From positions 19,055,664-19,119,663 of the forward strand of contig CM049315.1 of assembly GCA_026874595.1 (NCBI GenBank): 64,000 nucleotides of DNA, read 5' to 3'. This document shows, piece after piece, positions 42,301-54,615 of the stretch. The notes below the pieces were generated by a model, which was not told the DNA's origin, did not search any database, and saw only the letters and a program-made list of their open reading frames with translations. The DNA is from Sipunculus nudus. Taxonomy: Eukaryota > Annelida > Sipuncula > Golfingiida > Sipunculidae. The position numbers and the translations under genes were made by a program. Within the stretch, counting starts at the first letter, position 1. Each line of letters opens with the position of its first letter.

Positions 42301-45241
42301 ATACTGCCCTCTGATGGATGACGCCAGCATCTGTGGCTGAACTTAGAGATGCAGTTTTAAGCGAAAGATCACCACCATTCTAACTCAGCCTTTATCAAGT
42401 AGAATTCAGTTCTGTTTGGCTTGGTAGTTAGATTAAAGTAAAAAGGTTCAGAAGTATTTATTAATAAATCATTCAAACTGTCTATCCAAACACGCTACTT
42501 TCATGTAACATCAAGTGTTTCATAACATAAAGATGTGTACATTTCTATAATGGTGAGGTAGAATTCTTTTATTTCAAATACTACAATTTATTGTTAGAAA
42601 ACCTGTGCTTATAACAGAGGCCTTTTTTAACAAGCTTTCCTCACAGTATGTTAAGCAGTATAAAACTATATTCATAAACTTGTGGAAAATTGCAGTTGAC
42701 CAAAATTGGTTCAAATATATATTATTTTCAGACCAATTGCAGACTATTTTATAACTTTTTTTCTCATTAAAATCAATGATGTGGTATGAGAGCACTGGCT
42801 AGTGTTTATCACTCTTTCATACTTAAAAATCACGAAGCTGTGTTTTTATGCACCAGTATTTGCAAATCAACAGGTCCGCATCCTCCCGATGCACTATAGG
42901 GCCCTGCGCGTGGCGGGTTTACACCGAAGCGTGCAGTCCACCTATGCTTCTTATGAGTATGGAATATTTCTTACAACGTGTCGATTGGACAGTCACAAGG
43001 AGGACAGTCAAAACGGATGTACAATATCATTTAACTACACCTGGTCACATGATTTTGGGGTTCTGCTGGGATTTCAAATTATTTTATTCATCTGCAAAAT
43101 CACTTGAAACGCTCGCTGCTTCATTTCAATGTTGTCCATTTTTGCAGCGGTACATGTAGAGCGTGCGTATGCATATAAATGGAAACAATTCATACTTTAT
43201 AAGAACGATGCGATTTTTGTGCACTGCAGACTACGGATATGGACCATATTTTTAAATAGCTTAAGGTGCTAACACATAATATCAAGGATAACAAACTATG
43301 GAAAAAATAGCACGTTACAAAATATGTTCATTCATCTCCATGACACAAGCATACATGCAGGTTTTACCAAAGGTATCTGAGACATTGATGTAGTTTAACA
43401 TGTTTTGTAAATATATACATTTTGACCATGTTATTATATTTGATATTTAGCCGATGCTGTAAGTGATATCTTGCGGGACAGGAATCATATGAAATACTTT
43501 TCTTATGTTTGTTTGTCATATTGTATAAAGTTTACATGTTAAGAGAGCCTTGACCTGTTATCTGTTGGAATTAATGATTTTATATAAAGCGGTGATATAA
43601 ATCCTTGTAATAATTAAAAAAATAATTTTTTATCAATAGCTGTGCTAATGAAGGTGGTGGTAATATAATCAATTGATAGAATAATCATTGACTTGTATAC
43701 CATATATGGTAGTCTTCATGCATATTCATCAGGACATAAAAATTTAGCAAAATATATTGAAATACTATTGTTATAATATTTGTGTGTCTTTATGGCTTGT
43801 TTCTACAGGTCATTATGAGATCCATTTGGATGGCTTCCTGTTATAACATCCGGTGCATAGCTTTTACTTGTCGTAGAAAGACAATTGGTGTATTTTCTTT
43901 GCTCTTGTTTGTCTGCTACTTCGAAATTTCAGTTTCACTGCCGTATGTGCAGTGCGTGGTTGCTGGGTGTAGACTGATGGACATAGTCAGATGTCCTATA
44001 GGTCAGACCACATGTCATAGTTACGTGTTCGTTTCTTTTATACATTGTGACGGGTTTGCTGCCGTTGCTTTCAGCTTTTCTTATTCAGGGATATAGATTC
44101 GAGATTATCCATCAACATTCCAAGGTTTAGTGGGCTTCTTGCAACAGAACGAGGAACATTCCAGAGCCCAGATGTCAATAAAACTCGCAATTTAGTTTGA
44201 AACCAGAAAGAATGCACAACCAGTTACTAGTATTATTAACAGTTATGGATAAAGTTGGATATTTGTACAGATGAATGTGAAAAAAAATAATTTCCACCAA
44301 ATCATTTGATTCTTCTTAAAATAGTTAAAGTAGATCTTGACATCAAATTTTAGTTTTTATGCATTTTCATGTCTCTTTGAGTACGGATAGCGAAATCATT
44401 TTTACAGCTGTATTTGCATGAGTTGTAACACACGTCGTTCAACAAGGAATGTTTTTCTAGAAGTATGCATGAATAAACAATTGATATTTATTGTGTGTAA
44501 CATGCAGTCGGTTCATGTATGGTGATTTCTAGAGAAAAGCCAAATAAAATATAAAAGTAAATACGGCTGTGTAGCTTTTACCTCATTTTTCCTGTCGTCT
44601 TTCAGTTGTTGTGCTCTCTCTGGGCGGTCAGCTCTACCTGGTCTTCTTCAGGTAGTCTATGAATGATCACCAACGGCTTTTTATTTTGTTTTTTGGTGGT
44701 TTTTTTTTTATTTTTTTTTTGGGGGGGGGGGGGGGGGTGTGTTATTTGCGTTACAAATAGGGCAAAACTAAAGGGATTGAAAAACTGTTAGTGATACCAG
44801 CAATCATAAAACAAGTCCCATATACAGGTATCATTTTTACATATTTGTAAAATTATCTGTACGCCAGATAACCATGTTTGTTATTGAATACCTTTAAATT
44901 GTAGTAAAATAAAACGTTTAAGCTGTGTTTACACATCATATTCCGTGATTTCATACAGTTATAAGTAATAAAACATCCACGAGTTTTGAATAAAGCTTAC
45001 ATTTCCAGTTTACTGTACACAGTGATTTGCCAGAATGACATCAAAGTGCAACACACACGTGCATGAGTGTGGTTTTGCTAAATTATGTCATCGGTGTGGG
45101 AGGGACAGCGTTTCCAAGTAGTTCGTATATCGTTTGGTATTGTTCGTTCTTTCTGGAGCATTTCCATGAAATACCCACTGCATTAGATACTAATTTGGAA
45201 ATTCGGGTTGATTAAATTTAATTGTATATATCCCCATCATT

Positions 45242-45242
<1 letters not shown>
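42301..45242 (+). other. Intergenic, no supported gene
   Basis: AT-rich. A less AT-rich island at 42870-43110 has overlapping 101- and 103-codon frames without recognisable content. A 104-codon frame (43782-44096) begins next to an acceptor-like TTTCTACAG and is followed by AATAAA near 44178, but I do not recognise it. T/G homopolymers at 44701-44737. Confidence 0.5.

Positions 45243-45298
<56 letters not shown>
45243..45298 (+). repeat. (TA)n microsatellite, left of hairpin
   Basis: About 27 TA units, merging into the hairpin arm. Confidence 0.95.
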
Positions 45299-45300
<2 letters not shown>

Positions 45301-45418
45301 GTATCATATACAGTTAGTTTTACTTCATGTACTATAGAACTGTTTCGTGAGTACAACTGACTAACCCGAAACAGTTCTGTAGTACATGAAGTAAAACTTA
45401 CTGTATATGATACATTAT
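45296..45418. repeat. Long inverted repeat: two 52-base arms, 19-base loop
   Basis: Left arm 45296-45347, right arm 45367-45418; by eye 50 of 52 positions pair. The arms begin ATAATGTATCATATACAG. It lies between two (TA)n microsatellites and could be a foldback MITE or a long hairpin RNA source. Confidence 0.9.
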
Positions 45419-45478
45419 CAATGCTCCTCTGCATGGTTGAGCACTTTCACTATGATGTATTGAATTTCTATATGTATC

Positions 45479-45481
<3 letters not shown>

Positions 45482-45536
<55 letters not shown>
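45482..45536 (+). repeat. (TA)n microsatellite, right of hairpin
   Basis: About 27 TA units. Confidence 0.95.
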
Positions 45537-45538
<2 letters not shown>

Positions 45539-45539
45539 C

Positions 45540-47065
45540 ATACACATTTTATGCCCATTATGCCTTTACAAGCACATATATAAAAGAACTTTGGATAATA
45601 TCTTCAGCCATTAACGAGATGATTTTTGTAGTCTTCATACTTTTACCAGATATAGTTTGGATGGTTTAAGATTGGTCTGCTTCATGATACCTTAACATTA
45701 ATAGAATAATAAAAAAAATAATATGCAATAATTGCTAATTGTTGATTTACTACATAATTGTGAAAATTTCAAATTATCTCATTACTATACAAGATATGAA
45801 ATTACACCAAGGCTCATTGGATTCCAGGAAAAAATATTGCATAAGAACCAGACAAGGTCCTATAACACTTTTAGGATTGCCTATGTATAAAGGAAATAAC
45901 TTGTTGGAACTATATTTTGCTAATGAAATTTCATAATTTATGCAAAATTCCATTTCACAAAGTAAAATTACTGTTGTTATTGTTTTATTTAAATATAAAT
46001 TTGTTTTACTTAAATAATGGATTACTTCTACCTAAATGACGCTTAAAATATGCAAAATTTGGCCCATAGTTAAATTTCCGTCATAATTAAACAAAATATG
46101 TAAATAATCCCTTTAAATATGCAAAATACTGAATAGTCCATAGCCCAAAGTTAAATTTCTGTCATAATTAAACAAAATATGCAAATAGCCCTTTTAAATA
46201 TGCAAAATACTGAATAGCCCGAATCCCTGATTAGAAATTCAAGACTACACAGAAAATTAGCTAATTATTTATGCAATATACTGAAATGCTGCTGAACGTA
46301 TTTTAGGGGGAAATATACAATTCAAGGTATAATCATAAGCTCTCTATCATAAACAATTGTATGGACATTATGAGAAACTCTTGTAGACAACCTTATTGTA
46401 CAAATAATTTACATAACTTTTTCTAATTTCTTAACATAATTCTATACATATTTTACCGCAAAGTTAATTTATTGTTAATATTTGGTAAATTGAGGCCTAT
46501 AAAAATGATTATTCTTACATAAATAACCTTACAATTATGCGAATTATCGGGAAATGTTTGAAACTCCCTATACCCCAAGATCAACTTTATTTGCCCTGTC
46601 TACCTGATTAGTTGCTTTGAAAGCTCCCCTAGTCCCCATCTACCTCTGATATAGCTATTTTTCTAGGAAAGAAAAATTTTGCAAATACTATCAGGTGAAG
46701 CCGTTTTGTGTTACAACATCTCGTTTAAGATGGAATTGTAAGGACAGCATACAACCCCTGTGCAGAAAGAGTAATGATGAATCTTATTTGTGTATTATTA
46801 TACCATTTGAATTCGAAATAATAACCTGTAATGTTCAAAGTCCATGAAAACATAAGTTCTCACTTTTGTTACTTTTCATTGGATACATGGATGCCAAGAT
46901 GGCGGATGCTTATTTACATATTATGCAGATTATATTCAAGTCATTCAATATATCACTTTGAAAGAGTGGCTTACAAGTTCACTGACCATAAAAACATAAG
47001 TGTGAACACCTGCTGCGTGTAGATTGGACACTTTGATGCTAAATCATGGGGGAAATAAGATTTTT
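45540..47065 (+). other. Intergenic AT-rich sequence with repeats
   Basis: A roughly 78-base direct duplication (AAATTTC..GTCATAATTAAACAAAATATG) lies at about 46068-46222. A segment around 46885-47040 (GGCGGATGCTTATTTACATA) resembles 48770-48960, so the element at 47066 has split an older repeat. Confidence 0.5.
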
Positions 47066-48763
47066 ATGCCCCCGCCACAAAGTGGCCGGGGCATATAGTT
47101 TTACCCATGTCCGTCCTTCCGAAATCAAACAGTTGTACGGACTTTTTTTCGCAATGCCTGCAGATATTGGCCTGATTTTAGGTGTGTGGGCAGATATAGA
47201 CCAGTTACAGATCGAGTTCGCGTTTTGTCCCGGTTGACCTACTTATGACCGTTTTACGGCTCCTAAACTTAGAAAATTTCATAAAAAATAGAAATTTTCA
47301 TGAAAAATACACATATACGGACTTTTTTTTTCGCAATGCCTGCAGATATTGGCCTGATTTTTGGTGTGTTGGCAGATAATGACCAGTTACAGATTGAGTT
47401 CGCATTTCGTCACTGTTGACCTATTTTGACCGTTTTATGGCTCCTTAACTTAGAAAATTTCATGAAAAATAGAAATTTTCAAGACAAATACACATGTACG
47501 GACTTTTTTTCACAATGCCTGCAGATATTGGCCTGATTTTTGGTGTGTAGGCAGATAATGACCAGTTACAGATTGAGATCGCATTTCATCCCAGTTGACC
47601 TACTTTTGACCGTTTTATGGCTCCTAAACTTAGAAAATTTCATGAAAAATAGAAATTTTCATGACAAATACACATGTACGGACTTTTTTTCGCAGTGCCT
47701 GCAGATATTGGCCTGATTTTTGGTGTGTGGGCAGATATAGACCAGTTACAGATCGAGTTTGCGTTTTGTCCTGGTTGACCTTCTTTTGAACGTTTTACGC
47801 CTCCTTAACTTTGAAAATTGCATGAAAAATAGAAATTTCATGACAAATACACATTACGGACTTTTTTTCACAATGCCTGCAGATATTGGCCTGGTTTTTG
47901 GTGTGTGGGCAGATATTGACCAGTTACAGATCGAGTTCGCGTTTCGTCCGAGTTGACCTACTTTTGACCGTTTTACGGCTCCTGATCATAGAAAAGTTCA
48001 TGGAAAATATAAATTTTCATGACAAATACACATGTACGGACATTTTTTCGCAATACCTGCAGATATTAGCCTGATTTTTGGTGTGTGGGCAGATAATTAC
48101 CAGTTACAGATTAAGTTCACGTTTTGTCCCAGTTGACCTATTTTTGACCGTTTGACGGTGCTCTAACATAGAAATTTCATAAAAAAGTGCACATGTACAG
48201 ACTTTTTTTTGCAGTGCCTGCAGATACGGGCCTGATTTTTGGTGTGTTGGCAGATAATGACCAGTTACAGATCAAGTTCTTGTTTTGTCCCAGTTGACCT
48301 ACTTTTGACCATTTGACTGCTCCTGAACATAGAAAATTTTATGAAAAATAGAAATTTTCATAACAAATGCATATGTACCGACTTTTCCCCAATGCCTGCA
48401 GATACCACCCTGATTTTTTATGTGTGGGCAGATAATGACAGTTACAGATCGAGTTCGCGTTTCGTCCCGGTTGACCTACTTTTGATTGTTTTACGGCTCC
48501 TAAACATAGAACATTTCATGAAAGACAGAAATTTTTATGGAAAATGCACATGTATGGACTTTTTTCACAATGCCTGCAGATACTGGTCTGATTTTTGGTG
48601 TGTTGCTTGATAATGACCAGTTACAGATCGAGTTTGCATTTTGCCCTTGTTGACCTACTTTTGACCATACGACACCTCCTGAACTTAAAAAAATTTTCAA
48701 AATTTAACAAATGTTTCTAATTTGCCCCAGGCGGGGGCATTCGTGTCGTTCAGACACATCTAG
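47066..48763 (+). mobile_element. Helentron-like element, family 3, copy 1 (nine monomers)
   Basis: 5' end ATGCCCCCGCC folding with GGCCGGGGCAT; core of about nine monomers near 180 bp, each starting ACGGACTTTTTT then GCAATGCCTGCAGATATTGG (about 47137, 47327, 47498, 47678, 47856, 48036, 48197, 48377, 48555); 3' end GGCGGGGGCAT (inverse of the start), hairpin GTGTC-GTTCA-GACAC, then CTAG and TTT. No protein frame. Confidence 0.7.
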
Positions 48764-48993
48764 TTTCTAATGGTGGATGCTAATTCGCATAATATATAAA
48801 AATTATATTCAGAATATCAATTTGTTTATTGTAACTGTCAGCTTCCCTGACCATGTAAACATTGGTTTTGGACCATTTATTTATCTAATTTGTGTGCTTA
48901 GAGACAAAGATACAGTGAAAAAATAGATTCTCCAATGACGAAAGCTAATTTGCATAATTTGCATATTTGACATATTTCCCCTTCTAGGATTTT

Positions 48994-50200
48994 TAGCGAA
49001 CCTGTGAGCTTATGCGGTGATGTGGCGTCGTGCGTCGTCTGTGCGTTAACCCATACTATCACGAAAACGGCAGGAGCTAGCCTCGCCAAACTTTATGAAA
49101 AAAAAAAACAGTCATCTAAAACCTCTATAGGATTTTTTTGGCTATCTGCATTTACTTAGATTTGATAGGGGAAAGGCGTACATACCTTGATCGTAGGGTA
49201 GTGCTTTCTGATGTTTGTTCAAATGGGCTCTGTTCAGTGACTTTTGGCTGAGTTATGGGAAGCTGAATTTAGTTATATTCCATAACAGCCCATTTTAGCT
49301 CAGTGGCTGCAAAGATCTTCTTTTCAAAAACCACTGGGCAAATTCTGAAGTCTCACACATTAATTATCCTCAGATGTTGATAATAATTTAAGTTTGTTCA
49401 AATGGTTTTGGTTCAGTGTTTTTTGGCTGAGTTACGGGAAGCTGAACTTAGCCAGTTTGCTCTATCTTTCTATATGAGTTATAAACCTGCAAAACGTTTT
49501 TCGAATGACGCCACTGAAGCCAATTTGTTTAATATTTCACAGAAATGATCAAAGAGACCATCTCACTCAAGTTTGTTCAAATGGTCTTGGTTTGATGAAT
49601 CTTGGCCGAGTTATAGGCATTTGAAATTAGTCATTTTGCAATTAAACATTCTAACATTACAATCTCAGAAACAATAGGAGCTAGGATCACTAACTTTTGT
49701 GCAAATGTTGGTCACGTAACTCATATTTGAAATTGCGCCACCTACATCGACCTGTTATTCTTTACGGTCAGAAACCTTGTAATTTTAGCAACTTACAACT
49801 TTTAAATGTGTTATGATGAAACTGTCAAGCTGAATTCACAAGAATATTCAAGGATAGGGTTTTTTTTTTTATAATTGTATAAGGACAGGTTGGGTTCATT
49901 GATTTTTGATTGAGTCATAGAAAGCTTATGCAGGTCTTGAGGCCATTAGTAAGCCTATTTCAACTGCAGCAGATTAGGAAGCAGGTCAAGAGTTCACTCA
50001 GTGCAGTAGCTGCATTCTATTTATAGTTTTGGCAAACTGCCCGCTGCATCAGATTTGGCACCAATGTTCTGCCTAGATTTATTTATAGCTTTGGCAGACT
50101 GCGAACTGTGTCAGATTATGCAACAGGTTAAGAGTTCACTAAGTGCAGCCAGGTGCAGGTCAAAAGCTCACTCAGTGTGTGTGGCACTAGTCGTAGCAAC
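48994..50200 (+). mobile_element. Helentron-like element, family 4, 5' part
   Basis: Begins TAGCGAACCTGTGAGCTTATGCG after a T run, followed by GTCGT-rich sequence; the body aligns with 54908 onward and 56320 onward, including the GCAACAGGTCAAGAGTTCACTCAGTGCAG repeats near 49970-50170. The 3' end was not found, so the right boundary is approximate. Confidence 0.55.
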
Positions 50201-50819
50201 ATGCCGTCGTACAAAATGACCCATTGTGTCGTCGGAGCATTACCACGAGAAAATGCGCAGCTTATTATGTGATTTTATTTTTAAAAGAACAAGGCTTTCT
50301 CGGCATTGCAAAACACAACACACTGAAGACAACATGTCTTCCCTGGAGGGAGGGGGGGGGGGGGAGGTGGCTAGACATAAATACCCAAAGATGACTACAT
50401 GGTGTCATTTGGAAAACATCTGGGGCAATCCATACAAGATCCATACAACATCAGTAATTGCAAGGCAATTCCCTGTTACTCACTAAATATCAAGTTCCTT
50501 TTCCATAAATTGTTCTTGAAGTTGTTATTATAAACACAAAAAAATTATTTCATTATTGTTTATTGTTATGTTGTTGGCCAAAACACCAAATAGAAGAGGG
50601 GGTTGGACACCTGTGGCTAGCTCTGGCCAGGCAAGAGCTGGCTGCCTGCCCAGTATGCCCCGCTTGAAGCGTGTATCATTAGCCTGAAAATTCAACAAGA
50701 GTGACACAAAAAAAGAGACATGTCAATAGCTCACAATAAAACAGACATCTGTAACAATACAGGTGACTGAAGAGGGGCTTAAGTATAGCCCAGGTGTAAG
50801 TATGACATGGTCTCATAAA
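50201..50819 (+). other. Intergenic, nothing recognised
   Basis: Contains a poly-G tract near 50350 and a GC-richer patch near 50600-50680; no supported gene. Confidence 0.45.
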
Positions 50820-51224
50820 AAAACTTAAGTAAAAGCTACATCTTTTGGCCAATTTCTTTCAAATTTCAGAATATAGAAGCTGAAATCGTTACGTGTGCAA
50901 GACATGAAAATTAAATCAACAATGCTTACAGGAAAAAAGTGCCATGGCCAAAATTTAAGGTATTAATTTTGTATTTATGCTAATAAATTTTGCTAAATTC
51001 AGATCTTATTCTGGGTATACAATTGAATCTTGATTAAATAAAGTTATGTCCCTGAAAAAGAGTCTCTAGCTTCAATATTTCTCATGTAAAGTGAGTAAAT
51101 ATCTTTCCTGTCTTTTAAAGTGAATTATTTTCGGGCCCATAACTTCAAGAAATTACATAATACTGACCTAATTTTGGTATGTACATAGGAAGTATATAGA
51201 GGAATATTTTTGTAAAATATGATC
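50820..51224 (-). repeat. Family-2 Helentron-like fragment, minus strand
   Basis: Reverse complement matches the interior of 31600-31970 (GGCCCATAACTTCAAG; AATTGAATCTTGATTAAATAAAG). It provides an uninterrupted version of the site that is split at 54907/58715. Confidence 0.65.
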
Positions 51225-52449
51225 AACAAGAGCACCGCAAACGTGCATAATACGCCCGTCGTGTATCTCATTAAATATGCGAGAATTTTTGATGAGAAGG
51301 TAATTCTGGTTAGAAACTTTATTGGTAAATATGTATAATAAGTTTCATGAAAATCCATAGGATTTTAAGTAAGTCACAACGGTGCCTGTAAAGTGCGGTG
51401 ACCTCTGACCTCATTACATATGCGTGGATTTTCCTGGAAATCAAACTTAGGTGAGATATTTTATTGATTAACATTTCTGGTATATCAAAATCCTTCATAT
51501 TCTTCGTAAGTTATCGCGGTCACAGCACAGAGTAGCCATCATAATGACACTCGAAAGCAGCCTGGTAACCTCTGACTTAATTAAATATGTGTGGAATTTG
51601 CTGAGAACTTAATTGAGGTGATAAAATCTATCGGTAGATATGTATAATGAACTTCATGAAAATCCATAGGATTTTTAAGTCACCACGGTGCCTCCAAAGT
51701 ACGGTGACCTAGCTCTGACCTCATTAAATATGCGTGAATTTTGCTGGAAATAGAACTTAGGCGAGATATTTTATTTATTAATATTTTTAATAAGTTTTAT
51801 CAAAATCCTTCATATTCTTCGTAAGTTATCACGGCGACAACACAAAGTAACCTAGTGACCCATAACATTAAATTTGCGTGGATTTTGCCGATAATCGAAC
51901 TTGGGCGAGATAATATGGTGGTTAGTAGTTACGGCATGTTTGGTAAAAATCCGTTAAAGCCCCGGAAAGTTATCGCGGCGACACAAAGTTCTCTTTTTTT
52001 TATAAAGATTTTTGTGGTGGAGGTAATCGTCTCTATTTTTCAATGCTTTGCATATCTAGGTATATATACATCTGAGTTCCATTCCGGTTTCGGACTACGT
52101 GAGAGGGTCTTGTATCCGATTTTTCCTGCCGTCAACCAGAATCGGTATACCACTCCTGCAGGCCATGGGTGTGTGTTGTCCTCATGACTCGGTCATAACA
52201 CCGAGGAACCCCCGAAAGGCGCAGTAAAACACGACTGATGGGCACAGTATTAAGCCTGCACATCACTCACTCTGGGTGGGGGTCGACCGTAAAAAATCTC
52301 TCCGCCTCGGCTGAGATTGGAATTCTGTGCCACAGAAGCCGATGGCGACACTAAAAGTTAACGGATGGACGGACGGGCCGTGGGTATACCATAATACTCC
52401 CGTCATATGACAAGTGACCAATGGGTCATGACGCTCAGCTGACAAGCAT
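51225..52449 (+). repeat. Another interspersed element with tandem core
   Basis: Starts near CAACAAGAGCACCGC, repeats GTGGATTTTGCTGGAAAT / CTTCGTAAGTTATCGCGG blocks several times with period roughly 150-170 bases, and ends near GGGTCATGACGCTCAGCTGA, which resembles the 3' end of family 2 in reverse. Class not determined. Confidence 0.5.
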
Positions 52450-52670
52450 GAGATAATGGCCTAATGTTTACAACTGTTGTCTTATTTAATTTTAGAAGGA
52501 AATGATTGCAAATGTTGTTAAAATTTTGGCATGGGGCAGGAAGATTTGTATGAATAAAGTACACCAGTTGATGGTTCAGTGCAAAACAGTGATACTAGGC
52601 ATGACTGAACATTTGCAACTGGTTCAAACCAGCCTTCAACAATTGATGAAACAATTTTTTATGCCCCCAC

Positions 52671-52941
52671 CACAAAGTGGCCGGGGCATATAGTTACCCA
52701 TGTCCGTCATTCAGAAATAAGAAAGTTGTACGGACTTTTTTTCGCAATGCCTGCAGATATTGGCCTGATATATGTGGTGTGGCCTGATTATGACCCATTA
52801 CAGATAAGAGTTCGCATTTTGTCCTTGTTGACCTACTTTTGACGGTATGACAGCTCCTAAACAGAGAAAATTTTACTAACTTTAACAAATATTTCTAATT
52901 TGCTCCAGGTGGGGGCATTCTTGTCGATCCGGCACATTTTG
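52671..52941 (+). mobile_element. Helentron-like element, family 3, copy 2 (one monomer)
   Basis: Same ends as 47066-48763 (ATGCCCCCACC... GGTGGGGGCAT) but only one 180-bp monomer between them; the 3' CTAG is worn to TTTG. Confidence 0.65.
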
Positions 52942-53914
52942 TTTTATCCAAAAGCACACCATGTTTCAGGACACTGGAATGATTTACAGTTGAAAAGCTT
53001 CCTCCATTGATTTGAGTTTGTCAGTGTAAAAAGTACATGTACATGTGCTTGAAAAGATATAAAAAATACCGATGGCACCACAAGTCCTCTGGAACTGACA
53101 AAACTATAGTCATGATCAATAATCATATATGATGTTCAGGAAGCTAGATGAAACCACAGTTGACAAACTGATACAATTGTACGCTCTTTACACAGCGCTT
53201 TAACTATAGGCCTAGCACCTATATCGTAAGCGCTGTTTGTTATGACCTCGTATCCTGAATTGCTACACCAGTGGGGAGCACTGTATTTTTGTCCAATCAA
53301 GTGAGACCTTGTGCTGAAAGACACTGCCAAGCGAGTAATACACGGAGCCAATCATGTTCATTTCGTTTTGATTGACAGCTCATCGCCCCGGTAACCGGCT
53401 GAACAGGCCACAGGCTCAGAGAGAATTGCCCCAGACGTGGTTTGCTTAGGGCCTTGGGCACATAGGATGCCCGGCCGGTGAGCTGTAATTTAAACGAAAC
53501 GTAACAACAAAGGCTGCCTGCACACCTCGCTGGCTGGTTTTAGTTATGCAGACAACAGATACATGGCTACACTAACACAGTCATAATGTCATAATCGAAT
53601 CGGTCGATCATGTGAGAATGCAGAGGGAGCAGTTAAAATTCGACCATAAACTCATCAAGCGGCGCTTGAAGCGCAGCTATGGGCGGAGCCAGGATGCCTG
53701 ACGAGTGTTTGTTTATTGGGATCTGGTTGGCTGCTTGTCACATCATACGCACGTTTTTTTTTCAGCGGGCAACGAACCGCCATCTGGTGTCTAAATATAT
53801 CATAAACGATCAAAGCTTTCAGCGTGAAAATCAGTTGCTTCTTTAGAAGCGCAAGATTTCTGCTGCCTCGGGAGCGTGATACAATTGCTGTCATTTGACT
53901 GTCTCAAAGTTTTA
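52942..53914 (+). other. Intergenic, nothing recognised
   Basis: No supported gene. Somewhat higher GC at 53380-53560 and 53640-53900. Confidence 0.45.
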
Positions 53915-54345
53915 GGTAACAAGTTTAAAGATTCTAGGTTTAATGGGAATGATTTGTGACCTGCTTTGGTATCAAATTTTCAATTATCAAGTTTTGAGGA
54001 GGGGGGGGGGGGGCGGGGGTACTTATTAGCAAAATAGCTTTGAGAATATGGGTAACAGGGACCTAATTTCAGGTTTCCAAGGAGATTTTTTCATGGACCT
54101 CCCTGGATGTCAACTTGAAAGATTCCAGGTCAAATGTTTACGAGTTGTGCCCTGCTTTGGTATCAAATTTTCAGTTATTCTGAGGGTTATTTATAAGCCC
54201 CATAGCCAGGAGAATATGGGGAAAAAGATAGGTGATTTCATGTTGCCAAAGAGATTTCTTCATGGACCCCCCTGTATGTGAAGTTATAAGATTCTAGGTC
54301 TAACGGTTTTGATTTGTGCGCTGCAAATGGACAACTGCTTTTTGA
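53915..54345 (+). repeat. Degenerate tandem repeat, about three units
   Basis: AGATTCTAGGT...TTTGGTATCAAATTTTC...TTCATGGACC blocks recur at roughly 180-base intervals (about 53930, 54118, 54290), with a poly-G tract at 54000. Confidence 0.55.
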
Positions 54346-54615
54346 AGTTCTCAAAAATTTAGAAAAAAATGTGAAACAATTTGTAAAAATACAGGTGGCA
54401 CCAACAGTCAGCAGGAAGTGATGAAACACTCCATGATCAATATGCATGCAAAGAATCGTGCAATCGGCGATCAATGCATAAGTTATTTAGATACTAGAAT
54501 TTCTTTTGTATCGAATAAAAATAGAGAAAAAAAATGTGTAAATATTAGGGGAAAAAATCAGAAAGTGCCACCAATCTACAGGAACTGATGTAACACTCGA
54601 TAATCAATCCATGCA

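Noticed and set aside
42802-43159. Overlapping 101- and 103-codon genes
   Set aside because: Two frames open over the same less AT-rich patch, with no recognisable content; likely chance.
43782-44096. Last exon of a separate gene
   Set aside because: An acceptor-like site and downstream AATAAA exist, but the Cys/Phe-rich frame matches nothing, and no upstream exon was found.
45237-45669. Ile/Tyr repeat proteins
   Set aside because: Translations of (TA)n microsatellites.
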